Positions 1-7,851 of a stretch of DNA of 64,000 bases are shown in pieces (position 1 is the first letter of the stretch; each line of letters opens with the position of its first letter). Position numbers and translations under genes: made by a program. This stretch comes from Paenibacillus montanisoli. Lineage in GTDB: Bacteria; Bacillota; Bacilli; Paenibacillales; Paenibacillaceae. The notes under the pieces are model-generated. The model did no database searches and was not told where the DNA came from. It saw only the letters and a list, made by a program, of their open reading frames with translations. The DNA lies in the NCBI RefSeq assembly GCF_003268025.1, contig NZ_QLUW01000001.1:124001-188000 (forward strand), given 5' to 3'.

Positions 1-623
1 ACGGCCTTACGCTCGATCAGACGGCGGTATTGGAGCCGCTGGCTATCGGAGCTCACGCGGTGCGCAGGTCGGGGCTGAAGGCTGGCGACACGGCGCTTGT
101 CATTGGAGGCGGTCCGATCGGAGCCGGCGTCATGGCGATAGCCAAGCATGCGGGCGCGAAAGTCATCGCGATGGATGTGAACGAAGAACGGCTCGCCTTC
201 TGCGCGAGCTGGGCGAAGGCGGACGCGGTCGTTCACGCGCTGCAAGAGCAGGTGGAATGCCGTATTGCGGAGGCGAACCGCGGAGAGCTTCCGACGGTCG
301 TATTCGATGCCACGGGCAATGCGAAGTCGATGCACGCTTCCTTCCAATACGCGGCTCACGGCGGAACGCTCGTATTCGTCGGGTTGGTGAAAGCGGACAT
401 CGCCTTCCATGATCCGGAGTTTCATAAACGGGAATTGACGCTGATGGCCAGCCGCAACGCGACCATGGAGGATTTCGATACGGTCAGGGGAGCGTTGGCG
501 GCAGGGGCTATCGATGTAAGCCGCTATATTACGCATCGGTCTCCTTTTGCGGAAATGATCGGCCACTTCGAAAGCTGGCTGAAGCCGGAAACGAACGTGA
601 TGAAAGCGATGGTGGAGCTATAA
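1..623 (+). CDS. Zinc-type alcohol dehydrogenase family protein, C-terminal part (5' end outside window)
   Basis: The reading frame is open from the window edge, so the gene starts upstream; the first in-window residues (GLTLDQTAVLEPLAIGAHAV) match the substrate-domain helix just before the Rossmann fold of medium-chain dehydrogenases. The NAD(P)-binding motif VIGGGPIGAGVMAIAK follows, then a strand ending in AMDVNEERL where the acidic residue points to NAD preference. Members oxidise alcohols or polyols such as sorbitol, threonine or galactitol; the zinc ligands and substrate pocket lie outside the window, so the substrate cannot be assigned. It ends at a strong terminator. Family call is secure, specificity unknown. 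Confidence 0.85.
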   Translation, partial: GLTLDQTAVLEPLAIGAHAVRRSGLKAGDTALVIGGGPIGAGVMAIAKHAGAKVIAMDVNEERLAFCASWAKADAVVHALQEQVECRIAEANRGELPTVVFDATGNAKSMHASFQYAAHGGTLVFVGLVKADIAFHDPEFHKRELTLMASRNATMEDFDTVRGALAAGAIDVSRYITHRSPFAEMIGHFESWLKPETNVMKAMVEL

Positions 624-633
624 ACGTCATGCA

Positions 634-663
634 GCCTTTGGCCAATCGGCCGGAGGCTTTTTT
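634..663 (+). terminator. Rho-independent terminator of the dehydrogenase gene
   Basis: GCCTTTGGCC and GGCCGGAGGC pair around an AATC loop and are followed by six T residues, eleven bases after the dehydrogenase stop codon. Confidence 0.85.
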
Positions 664-826
664 ACGTCGCGACATCCAGAACTTGACTCTCCAAATAATG
701 ATCGACCGCATTTAGAAGCTGGCTCAGCTGCCAGTGGCTATACTTCAAAAGAGGGGCAACGGCGTAGTAAAGGTTCTCATGCTTGTAAATTTGAAAGCCT
801 CTGTAATTCTCATAAATCATTCTCAC
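662..826 (-). CDS. Small hypothetical protein, 54 residues
   Basis: I do not recognise this family. A GTG start at 824-826 is preferred because AAGGGGAG lies six bases upstream of it; the longer frame reaching 982 has no ribosome binding site and begins with a sequence that does not look coding. The protein (VRMIYENYRGFQIYKHENLY then a polar helix) is aromatic-rich, soluble and acidic at the C-terminus, with no signal peptide or membrane segment. Its stop overlaps the terminator of the neighbouring convergent gene. It could be a short cytosolic protein of unknown role; the good ribosome site is the main support. Confidence 0.5.
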   Translation of the reverse strand: MRMIYENYRGFQIYKHENLYYAVAPLLKYSHWQLSQLLNAVDHYLESQVLDVAT

Positions 827-970
827 GTCGATCTCCCCTTGTTCGTTAGCGAATCGCATTGGATTAGCAAAATGTATGTATAAAAGTACCACGAAAATCC
901 AAGTTGGAGTAGAGGTGTAAAATGTAAGTTTTTGTCTAGTTTTGATAAGTTTTTGTAAGTAATTGCAGCG

Positions 971-1000
971 CAAAAAAATCACAGCACGGATGCTGTGATT
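971..1000 (-). terminator. Terminator for leftward transcript
   Basis: A perfect 9-bp stem (ATCACAGCA / TGCTGTGAT, CGGA loop) is followed on the minus strand by a run of T residues. It lies ten bases beyond the stop codon of the small minus-strand frame at 1010-1156. Confidence 0.7.
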
Positions 1001-1009
1001 TTGACAATG

Positions 1010-1156
1010 CTATTGTGCCGTGCCGAGGCTTTGCGCGGTTCTTTCCACACGTTGTTTTTTCAGCTCGTCCAGCTCAAGCTGAACGCGGTCCTGCAGTAAC
1101 GGGTTGATCCAGGTGGAGAGCGAGCCGGGGCGGGGGAGCACGTTTATGGTCAGCAT
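1010..1156 (-). pseudogene. 48-codon ORF, possible remnant of a larger gene
   Basis: Reading leftward from an ATG at 1154-1156 gives a protein-like sequence, MLTINVLPRPGSLSTWINPL followed by an amphipathic charged helix (LQDRVQLELDELKKQRVERT). An in-frame stop lies seven codons upstream and no good ribosome binding site precedes the ATG, so this looks like the 3' end of a decayed gene rather than an intact one. A terminator sits directly after its stop, as expected for a former gene end. I cannot assign the family. Confidence 0.35.
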
Positions 1157-1192
1157 TCCGATGCCGGCCGGGGGCTAACGATTTTTCGACTT

Positions 1193-1225
1193 GAAAAGGC
1201 CAGCTCGCCAGGATGCGGGCTGGCC
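1193..1225 (-). terminator. Terminator of the methyltransferase gene
   Basis: On the minus strand GGCCAGCCCGC pairs with GCGAGCTGGCC and is followed by TTTT, about 20 bases after the stop of the methyltransferase. Confidence 0.8.
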
Positions 1226-1244
1226 GAAGTCTATTTAAAAATGC

Positions 1245-1940
1245 TCATTTTAAGGTAGCGAACCAGCCCCCGAAGTGATAGGTTTTGAAGAAATGCGTAA
1301 TTTGATGGAAGCCAGCCTCGATTAATAATTGTTTCGTCCTTTCTTCAGATACAAAAGGCATGTTTAAATAAACCTCAAGAGCTTGATTGATCTCCTCGAT
1401 ATTGCCGCCTTGACTTAGAAGGCGCTGGATCATGGCTTCTGTTATCAATTGAAATTCAGGTGCTTCTCTGTCGCCGTACCGAGTTACGAGCACCAAAGGG
1501 GATCCTGGCTTAAGCCGATCAGCAATGCTTGTAAGCAATTCCAATTTCGAGCCGTCATCCTGAACATGATGCAGGACTAAGATACAGGTAGCTCCATCAT
1601 AAACGGGCTCTGCAGGAAGCTGATTCGTAAATCCATGAAACAAATGCACCTTCTCCGCTATTCCGGCTTGATCCACTTTATATTTTGCCAGATTTATCAT
1701 CGGATCGGACGGGTCCACTCCCGTGAATTGCCAATTCGGGTTTGCTTGGCTGAGAGAAAGCAGCTCCGCCCCTCCGCCGGCACCAACAATCAAAAGGTTT
1801 GCGTTATCCGCTACTCTTGTCCTCAGAAAGGAGCTTGCTAACGGAAAAATCTGATCATAAGTAGGGAGCGTTATTCGAATACCGGCTTCATATTTTTCCG
1901 CAAATTCAGAGTTGAAATGATCGTCAACGTGATTGCCCAT
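1245..1940 (-). CDS. Class I SAM-dependent methyltransferase
   Basis: The 231-residue protein has the class I methyltransferase order: motif I LLIVGAGGGAEL (about residues 48-59), acidic motif II FTGVDPS, and a post-motif strand CILVLHHVQDD that carries the usual catalytic-domain residues. It has no signal peptide and is cytosolic; the substrate is a small molecule or unknown. GGAGGG precedes the ATG at suitable distance. It is monocistronic, bounded by its own terminator, and convergent with the small remnant. Related Paenibacillus and Bacillus proteins are annotated only as class I methyltransferases, so I do not assign a substrate. Confidence 0.85.
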   Translation of the reverse strand: MGNHVDDHFNSEFAEKYEAGIRITLPTYDQIFPLASSFLRTRVADNANLLIVGAGGGAELLSLSQANPNWQFTGVDPSDPMINLAKYKVDQAGIAEKVHLFHGFTNQLPAEPVYDGATCILVLHHVQDDGSKLELLTSIADRLKPGSPLVLVTRYGDREAPEFQLITEAMIQRLLSQGGNIEEINQALEVYLNMPFVSEERTKQLLIEAGFHQITHFFKTYHFGGWFATLK

Positions 1941-2046
1941 TGCTTGATCCCTCCAGATAAAATGGTATGAGATGCCTCTCCAAACCGGAAAAAACAGCTA
2001 TGTAGTATGCCGGTATGATGAAGCATATGCTTCTTGCTAATAAATA

Positions 2047-2075
2047 AGCCTTTGGCCCATCGCCAAAGGCTTTTT
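2047..2075 (+). terminator. Orphan rightward terminator hairpin
   Basis: GCCTTTGGC and GCCAAAGGC pair around CCATC, followed by five T residues. No convincing plus-strand gene precedes it; only a 10-codon frame from 2014 ends just before it. Confidence 0.6.
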
Positions 2076-2107
2076 ATATTTTATTCGACAATAATGGGCA
2101 AATTAGC

Positions 2108-2136
2108 TTTACATTCCGCTTAGTCATCGGCATAAT
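2108..2136 (+). promoter_or_regulatory. Predicted SigA promoter of the czrA-czcD operon
   Basis: TTTACA and CATAAT are separated by 17 bases and lie immediately upstream of the czr-type operator, which would cover the transcription start. Confidence 0.6.
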
Positions 2137-2140
2137 CTGT

Positions 2141-2160
2141 ATATGAACATATGCTCATAT
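2141..2160 (+). promoter_or_regulatory. CzrA/SmtB-type operator
   Basis: The 20-base sequence ATATGAACATATGCTCATAT is a palindrome with a single mismatched pair. It matches the established czr/SmtB operator form in which TGAAC..GTTCA half-sites flank ATAT. It sits just downstream of the predicted -10 box and 38 bases before the repressor gene, the expected place for autorepression. Confidence 0.85.
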
Positions 2161-2197
2161 ATGAAACTCATCATGCAATGCCAAAGGGGATGAATGG

Positions 2198-2506
2198 ATG
2201 AAGACACAGGACCATGCCTTTTTAAGCGAAGAAACGATTGAAGATATTTCGCTCATGTTCAAAGCGCTTGCCGACCCGACAAGAATTCGCATTCTATACA
2301 TGCTGGCTCAGGAAGAATGCTCGGTCAACCATATCGCGGAGGTGCTCGACCTGTCGCAATCGGCCGTTTCGCACCAGCTGAGCTATTTGCGGACGCTGCG
2401 GCTCGTCAAGCACCGCCGCAGCGGAACGGCAATGATTTACAGCTGCGACGACAATCACGTTATTTCACTGCTTAAGCAGGCCATCACCCATTCCGAGCAC
2501 ACTTAG
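2198..2506 (+). CDS. czrA: ArsR/SmtB-family zinc-sensing repressor, CzrA-like
   Basis: This 102-residue winged-helix regulator has the ArsR core (FKALADPTRIRILYML, then recognition helix DLSQSAVSHQLSYL). Its last helix reads DDNHVISLLKQAITHSEH, which places Asp, His, His and His at the same spacing as the alpha-5 zinc/cobalt site of Staphylococcus aureus CzrA. Known members release DNA on binding zinc and derepress a CDF exporter. Here a perfect-context operator lies upstream and a CzcD gene 11 bases downstream, so autoregulated zinc efflux is a strong inference. Confidence 0.93.
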   Translation: MKTQDHAFLSEETIEDISLMFKALADPTRIRILYMLAQEECSVNHIAEVLDLSQSAVSHQLSYLRTLRLVKHRRSGTAMIYSCDDNHVISLLKQAITHSEHT

Positions 2507-2517
2507 GAGGTGACAAA

Positions 2518-3573
2518 ATGAGCAATAAGCGCTACGATCATAACCATGACCTTCATAAGTGCGGTCACAGCCATGATCACGATCACGGCCATGGTCACGA
2601 TGATGATCACGACCACAATCATAACCATGATCACGCTCACGTCCACGACCATGGGCATCACCACGGACATGGCCATGGGCATCACCACCATCATCATTTC
2701 GATCCCGAGGGCAATAAGAAAGGCTTGACGATTGCGCTGGTGATCACGTTCGGCATCATGATTCTTGAGTTTTTCGGCGGCTTGTTTACGGGCAGCCTCG
2801 CTCTTTTGTCCGATAGCGGACACATGCTCAGCGACACCAGCTCGCTCCTTCTCAGCCTGATTGCCGTATGGTTCGCAGCGAAACCGGCCTCTCCCAAGAA
2901 AACATACGGCTTCTACCGGGGCGAAATGCTGGCCGCCCTATTTAACGGAATGACCTTGTTTATTATAGCGGGCTTTATCATATGGGAAGCTTACGAACGG
3001 TTTCTCGATCCACCGCAAGTGGCAAGCGGCACTATGATGCTTATTGCCCTCATCGGGCTTTCCGCCAATCTGCTAAGCGCGTATTCCCTGATGAAGAAGG
3101 GCGACGTCAAAAACAACATCAATCTGCGCAGCGCCTACCTTCACATTCTCGGCGATGCGTTAGGCTCGGTCGGAGCGATCCTGGCCGGCTTGGTCATGCT
3201 CCTATTCGGGTGGTATATCGCCGACCCGATCATTAGCGTCGTCGTGGCGCTCCTCATTCTCCGAGGGGCATGGTCCGTCATTTCCCACGCGGTTCATGTG
3301 CTGATGGAAGGGACGCCGATTGCGGTCAATCAAGCGGAAGTGAAGAAAGCGCTGGAGGGGATTGCCGGCGTAATCGATGTGCACGACCTGCACATTTGGA
3401 CCATTACGTCCGGAATGGATTCGCTCAGCTGCCATTTGAGGATAGAGGACAGCGCGGACAATCAGAAGATTTTGCAGGAAGCGATTGAACTGATCAATAG
3501 GAACTATCGGATTGAACACGCAACGATTCAAATCGAAACGTCGGCGATTCGCCATGAAGTTTTGAAGGTCTGA
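2518..3573 (+). CDS. czcD: Cation diffusion facilitator zinc exporter CzcD, His-rich
   Basis: The 351-residue CDF protein exports Zn2+ (and possibly Co2+/Cd2+) in exchange for protons. Residues about 4-60 are almost entirely His, Asp and Gly, a cytosolic metal-collecting extension larger than usual. Six membrane segments follow; the transport site is visible as the HxxxD pairs SGHMLSD in the second helix and HILGDALGS in the fifth. The C-terminal cytosolic domain (GVIDVHDLHIWTI) is the metal-regulated dimerisation domain. AGGAGG lies seven bases before ATG and the gene is cotranscribed with the czrA repressor. Confidence 0.95.
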   Translation: MSNKRYDHNHDLHKCGHSHDHDHGHGHDDDHDHNHNHDHAHVHDHGHHHGHGHGHHHHHHFDPEGNKKGLTIALVITFGIMILEFFGGLFTGSLALLSDSGHMLSDTSSLLLSLIAVWFAAKPASPKKTYGFYRGEMLAALFNGMTLFIIAGFIIWEAYERFLDPPQVASGTMMLIALIGLSANLLSAYSLMKKGDVKNNINLRSAYLHILGDALGSVGAILAGLVMLLFGWYIADPIISVVVALLILRGAWSVISHAVHVLMEGTPIAVNQAEVKKALEGIAGVIDVHDLHIWTITSGMDSLSCHLRIEDSADNQKILQEAIELINRNYRIEHATIQIETSAIRHEVLKV

Positions 3574-3599
3574 ACTATGAATTAAAGAAGGTGCATCAG

Positions 3600-4493
3600 T
3601 TGGGTTATTTGCTGCTCCTGCTGGCTACGCTGGCCTGGAGCTTTGTTGGAGTGTTAGTCAAAACCGCCTCAACGATGGTCGACAGCTCGATCATCTCGTT
3701 CGCTAGATTTTTCTTCGGCGTCATCTTTCTCGGCATTTACCTGCTAATCAAGGATCGCAAGATCCGCCTAAGGACGGCGTTTCTATGGATTTGGATTGGG
3801 GCGGCCGGCAAGGCGGTCAATTATATTTTCGAGAATATCGCGCTTTCGATCGGTTTCTCCTATGGCAATATTCTCGTACAGCCGGTTCAGACCGTGGTGC
3901 TGCTGTTTACCGCAAGACTGTTGCTGAAGGAAGAAATTTCGGCGCGCGGCTGGGTGGCTTCCGCGCTTTGCGTTCTCGGCGTGCTCATCATCGGATGGAA
4001 TGGCTTGCCCCTCGGCGAGCTGCTTGACGGTAACGGGTTGACGACCTTGCTGTATATGCTGGCTGGAATCGGCGCTGCGGTGCATGTGTGGAGCCAGCGC
4101 GTATTGGTGACGTCCATGGATGCAGGCAGCATGAATTTCTCGGTATTTCTCTGGAGCTCCCTGATCACCGCACTGCCGATCCCCGTCCAGTCTGAAGGCT
4201 TTACCGGCCCGATCACATTCGGTGCATGGGGCGCGCTGATCGTCCTCGGCATTATTACGGGGCTCAGCTTCCTGTCGCTCGCGGAGGCGATCAAGCGGGT
4301 ACCGTTCGCGATTGTGGCGATCGTAGGCAACTGCTCGGTGTTCTTTACGATTCTGTGGTCGTACTTGTTCTTTCACGAGCCGATTACGGAGTATATCATA
4401 AGCGGAACGTTGGTCTTCGTCGCAGGCTTTCTCATCTTGAACCTCAAGCTCCCGAGCCGCGCGGCGAAGAAGGAATCGTCATTGGCAACATGA
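3600..4493 (+). CDS. EamA/DMT-superfamily transporter
   Basis: A 297-residue protein with ten hydrophobic segments forming two EamA repeats (first repeat WSFVGVLVKTASTM..., second ending LFFHEPITEYIISGTLVF, the typical FxEPxT..xxGxxLI signature). Members export amino acids or metabolites; substrate is unknown. I choose a TTG start at 3600 because AGAAGGTG lies six bases before it; the GTG at 3591 would sit inside that site. It follows czcD by 26 bases with no terminator between, so it may be read through from the zinc-controlled operon, and ends at a strong terminator. Confidence 0.85.
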   Translation: MGYLLLLLATLAWSFVGVLVKTASTMVDSSIISFARFFFGVIFLGIYLLIKDRKIRLRTAFLWIWIGAAGKAVNYIFENIALSIGFSYGNILVQPVQTVVLLFTARLLLKEEISARGWVASALCVLGVLIIGWNGLPLGELLDGNGLTTLLYMLAGIGAAVHVWSQRVLVTSMDAGSMNFSVFLWSSLITALPIPVQSEGFTGPITFGAWGALIVLGIITGLSFLSLAEAIKRVPFAIVAIVGNCSVFFTILWSYLFFHEPITEYIISGTLVFVAGFLILNLKLPSRAAKKESSLAT

Positions 4494-4502
4494 AATGCCC
4501 AT

Positions 4503-4542
4503 AAAAAAATCCTGATCTTCATTGGAAAAGATCAGGATTTTT
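4503..4542 (+). terminator. Terminator of the czrA-czcD-eamA unit
   Basis: AATCCTGATCTT pairs with AAGATCAGGATT and is followed by a T run. Confidence 0.9.
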
Positions 4543-4638
4543 TATTGCTTATGTAATAATATTCCACTAACTGGATATTTATTCATCAAACTTAGTCATG
4601 AACATTGTGCCTTCTGAACCCCGAAATTCCCCCAATTT

Positions 4639-4678
4639 TGAATAAAGCGCTTTCATTATGAATAAGCGCTTTCATTGA
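4639..4678. repeat. Tandem cre-like repeats upstream of the opp operon
   Basis: Two adjacent 20-base copies, TGAATAAAGCGCTTTCATTA and TGAATAAGCGCTTTCATTGA, each contain a palindromic AAGCGCTT core resembling a CcpA cre site read on the minus strand. The stretch 4543-5021 has no gene; besides these it holds a second repeated motif GAAATTCCCCCAAT at 4623-4636 and 4742-4755, a perfect cre match and the predicted opp promoter. Confidence 0.55.
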
Positions 4679-4767
4679 TAAATTCTTATTTTCCGACCAA
4701 TTTAGTTTAAATAACGCCCCCGAATCGGACGATTTTCACCTGAAATTCCCCCAATATACTTGAAAAG

Positions 4768-4781
4768 TGAAATCGTTTACA
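4768..4781 (+). promoter_or_regulatory. Predicted CcpA cre site
   Basis: TGAAATCGTTTACA fits the established cre consensus TGWAANCGNTNWCA at every position. It lies about 165 bases upstream of the predicted opp promoter, a distance more typical of activation or looping than of direct blockage. Confidence 0.6.
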
Positions 4782-4931
4782 ATCATGTTGGAGTCACCTT
4801 AAGCGATTAATAGAATTCGAAATCCAGTCATCGAAAGGGGCCAAACCATAGCGAAAAAAGTCGAAACAAGTCAATTTTGTTTAAGAAATTCTAAAATTTC
4901 AGAAAAGGTTAGCAATTTAGAAAAAAATGCT

Positions 4932-4960
4932 TTGAGAAATAATTAATAGTTTGTTATATT
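4932..4960 (+). promoter_or_regulatory. Predicted promoter of the opp operon
   Basis: TTGAGA and TATATT with a 17-base AT-rich spacer, about 60 bases upstream of the first gene. Confidence 0.55.
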
Positions 4961-5021
4961 TCGGACGAAGTGATTTATTTATTTACACATTAGGCTTAGA
5001 TCATGGGGAGGAATGAGCAAG

Positions 5022-6794
5022 ATGAGGAAAGTTCCGAAATGGTTTTCCAGCATTTCTGTCATCGCGCTTGTAGGGGTCATGCTTGCTGGCTGCGGCGGCA
5101 ACAACGCCAATAACGCCGAAACGACGAACAACAAACCTGCCAACACGGCGACGAACGAAACAACGAACACGAACACCACGAACGACACCACGAATGATGC
5201 TGCTACCACTCCTGATCCAAACGCTCCTGTAGACGGAGGAACGCTTACGATCGGTACGTTTTCCGATATCGTCTCCGTCAACCCGATCTATATCAATGAC
5301 ACCTCTTCCGGTGACATCGAGAACTTGATCAATGCCAAACTTTACGATCTGGACCGCCAAGGAAATCTAATCGTCGAGCCTTGGTCGATCGCGGCCGAGC
5401 TTCCGCAAATCAGCGCGGACGGCAAAACCTACACGGTGAAAATCAAGAGCACGGCAAAATGGAACGACGGCCAGCCGCTTACGGCCGATGACGTCATCTT
5501 TACATACAACACCGTCCGAAATCCGGATGCCGGCGCACCGGGCATCAGTACCGTCGATAAGGTCGAAGCGATCAACAAAATCGACGAAACAACGATCGAA
5601 TTCAAGCTGAAGCAGGTTTACGCGCCGTTCCAATACTCGCTGTACAGCTCGGTGGTTCCTTCCCACATCCTGAAGGATGTGCCGGTCAAGGATCTGAAAA
5701 CGAATGCTTACGGCGTAGATCCGGCCAAAACCGTTACGAGCGGTCCTTGGAAATTCTCGGAATGGAAGCAAGGCCAGTACATTACGCTTGAGCAGAACCC
5801 GAACTACTGGGGCGAGAAGAAGCCGCATATCGGCAAAATCATCTACAAAATTTACGCCGACCAAAATACCGAAGTCCAAGCGCTGATCAAAGGCGACATT
5901 CAAATGTCCGAAGCGATTCCGGTCACGCAAATCGAAGGCGTGAAAGCTAACGATAAGCTGCAAGTCATTCTTGAACCGGGCCCGCTATACGAGTATGTGC
6001 AGTTCAACTTCAAGGACGAGAACTTCCCTGATAAATATTCACCGTTCAAAGGCCAGAAAACGCGTCAAGCGATCGCTTACGCGTTGAACCGTCAAGGCAT
6101 GGTAGACAATGTACTTAAAGGCACTGGCAAATTGATGAACTCGCCATTCCTGCCAGGCTCCTGGGCAGATCCGGGCGATCAAGCCGTCAACTACCAGTAT
6201 GATGCCGAGAAAGCAAAAGCGCTTCTTGCCGAAGACGGCTGGAAACCAGGCAAAGACGGCATTCTTGAGAAAGACGGACACCGCTTCTCCTTCGAGCTTC
6301 AATACAATGCGGGTAACAGCCGCCGTGAGCAAGTGGCAGCGGTCATCCAGCAGAACCTGAAAGACGTTGGCATCGAAGTAACGCCAAAAGGCATCGACTT
6401 TGCAACTTGGATCGACCAAAACATTACGCCAGGCAAGTTCCCGGCCATCCTGCTTTCCTGGTCCCTGAGTAACCCGGATCCGGATGCGGAGAGCATTTTC
6501 TCTTCCAAATACTTCCCGCCGACAGGCCAAAACGGCGGCTGGTATAAGAACGAAGCGATCGACGCGCTGTGGACAAAAGGCCAGCTGACGATCGATCAAG
6601 CAGAGCGCGCGAAAGTGTATCAAGAAATCGGCAAAGAAATTTCGATCGACCTGCCGTATGTATTCCTTTACCAATATGGCTTGCCGCAAGTCGTGGATGC
6701 CTCGAAGGTTAAATGGGCGGAAGAAGACGCGCCGGAATCTTCCCTCGGGTATGGTTACTTGTACCACGCGATCAACTGGTGGGTAACGGAGTAG
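5022..6794 (+). CDS. oppA: Oligopeptide ABC transporter substrate-binding lipoprotein
   Basis: A family 5 extracellular solute-binding protein of 590 residues. The N-terminus MRKVPKWFSSISVIALVGVM is a signal peptide ending in lipobox LAGC, so the mature protein is anchored through lipidated Cys. An Asn/Thr-rich linker of about 45 residues follows, then the SBP_bac_5 core (GGTLTIGTFSDIVSVNPIY, NDGQPLTADDVIFTYN, TSGPWKF). ATG 5022 is preferred over 5013 because GGGGAGG lies ten bases before the former but only one before the latter. It delivers peptides to the permeases encoded downstream; an Opp rather than Dpp or App assignment is tentative. Confidence 0.92.
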   Translation: MRKVPKWFSSISVIALVGVMLAGCGGNNANNAETTNNKPANTATNETTNTNTTNDTTNDAATTPDPNAPVDGGTLTIGTFSDIVSVNPIYINDTSSGDIENLINAKLYDLDRQGNLIVEPWSIAAELPQISADGKTYTVKIKSTAKWNDGQPLTADDVIFTYNTVRNPDAGAPGISTVDKVEAINKIDETTIEFKLKQVYAPFQYSLYSSVVPSHILKDVPVKDLKTNAYGVDPAKTVTSGPWKFSEWKQGQYITLEQNPNYWGEKKPHIGKIIYKIYADQNTEVQALIKGDIQMSEAIPVTQIEGVKANDKLQVILEPGPLYEYVQFNFKDENFPDKYSPFKGQKTRQAIAYALNRQGMVDNVLKGTGKLMNSPFLPGSWADPGDQAVNYQYDAEKAKALLAEDGWKPGKDGILEKDGHRFSFELQYNAGNSRREQVAAVIQQNLKDVGIEVTPKGIDFATWIDQNITPGKFPAILLSWSLSNPDPDAESIFSSKYFPPTGQNGGWYKNEAIDALWTKGQLTIDQAERAKVYQEIGKEISIDLPYVFLYQYGLPQVVDASKVKWAEEDAPESSLGYGYLYHAINWWVTE

Positions 6795-6822
6795 CAATCG
6801 TTTGACATAATGCATGAACGAT

Positions 6823-6852
6823 CAGGGGAAGGGCCAATAGGCCCTTCTCCTG
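6823..6852 (+). other. Intercistronic hairpin between oppA and oppB
   Basis: A 13-bp stem (CAGGGGAAGGGCC / GGCCCTTCTCCTG with one G-T pair, AATA loop) without a T run. Such hairpins commonly protect the 3' end of the binding-protein message so that it outnumbers the permease message; it is not a full terminator. Confidence 0.7.
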
Positions 6853-6879
6853 TGTTCAGTAAAAGGGGGAGCGCTGGAA

Positions 6880-7851
6880 TTGACCGAATATTTGATCCGA
6901 CGTATACTGCAATCCGTCCTTGTGCTTTTCTTGATCTCGATCCTGACGTTTCTCATGATTCACGCCGCGCCTGGCGGACCTACGCAAATCTTTCTGGCAC
7001 CCGGCCTATCGCCGGAAGCGGCCCAAATCCAAGCGCATAACCTGGGGCTCGACCGCCCTGTTCCGGTTCAATACGCCGTCTGGCTGGGCAACTTGATGCA
7101 AGGCGATCTCGGGCATACGTTCAAGAACCATATCCCGGTCGGCGACATTCTGTGGCCAACGGTGAAGAACACCATGGTATTGATGGGAGCGGCGTGGCTA
7201 TTTTCGCTGTTGATCGCGGTACCGTGGGGCATTTATAACAGTACGTCTGAATACGGACTTTCCGATCAAACCGCTTCGTTCGTGTCCTATATCGGGTTTG
7301 CGATGCCGACGTTCTGGTTTGGCATTATTTTGCAGGAGTATTTCTCTTTGAAGCTGGATTGGCTGCCGTTGTCGGATATGTATACGATGGGCAAAGAAGG
7401 CAATCTCGGCGATTTGTTCATGCATCTCATTTTGCCTGTATCCGTGCTTACGCTCGGATTTCTCGCGGCCTATTCGAAGTATTCCAGGGCCAGCATGCTG
7501 GAGGTGCTGAGCCAGGATTACATCCGTACGGCGCGCGCCAAAGGCCTTAAGGAACGGCGGGTTATTTTCCGCCATGCGCTGCGCAACGCACTAATTCCGA
7601 TTATTACGATACTAGGGCTGGACTTGCCGATTCTGGTTTCGGGGGCCGCGCTCACGGAGCGCGTCTTCAACTGGCCGGGCATGGGGCGGCTATTCGTCGA
7701 CATGGCGGTCGCTCGTGAATACTCGGTGCTCATGTCCATCACGCTGGTCGTTTCCGTTATTGTCGTCTTAGGCAATCTGATTGCTGACATCCTGTACGCG
7801 ATTGTTGACCCTAGAGTGCAGCTTGGTTCCAAAGGAGGTTCGTCAACATGA
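6880..7851 (+). CDS. oppB: Oligopeptide ABC transporter permease OppB
   Basis: Inner-membrane permease of 323 residues with six membrane segments and the N-terminal motif LIRRILQSVLVLFLISILTF typical of OppB/DppB. The EAA coupling loop that contacts the ATPases is visible as YIRTARAKGLKERRVIFRHA. It starts at TTG with AAAAGGGGGAG upstream. Its stop overlaps the oppC start by four bases (ATGA), indicating translational coupling in the opp operon. Confidence 0.93.
   Translation: MTEYLIRRILQSVLVLFLISILTFLMIHAAPGGPTQIFLAPGLSPEAAQIQAHNLGLDRPVPVQYAVWLGNLMQGDLGHTFKNHIPVGDILWPTVKNTMVLMGAAWLFSLLIAVPWGIYNSTSEYGLSDQTASFVSYIGFAMPTFWFGIILQEYFSLKLDWLPLSDMYTMGKEGNLGDLFMHLILPVSVLTLGFLAAYSKYSRASMLEVLSQDYIRTARAKGLKERRVIFRHALRNALIPIITILGLDLPILVSGAALTERVFNWPGMGRLFVDMAVAREYSVLMSITLVVSVIVVLGNLIADILYAIVDPRVQLGSKGGSST

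Noticed and set aside
662..982. 106-codon version of the first small minus-strand gene
   Set aside because: The upstream half lacks a ribosome site and reads through AT-rich intergenic sequence; the 54-codon form has a proper site.
2518..2700. Dense CA/AT repeat block as a possible satellite
   Set aside because: It is an in-frame His/Asp-rich coding segment of CzcD with ribosome site and downstream transporter domain.
2503..2823. Minus-strand frame rich in Met, Val and Ile opposite czcD
   Set aside because: It is only the reverse reading of the His-codon repeats of CzcD.
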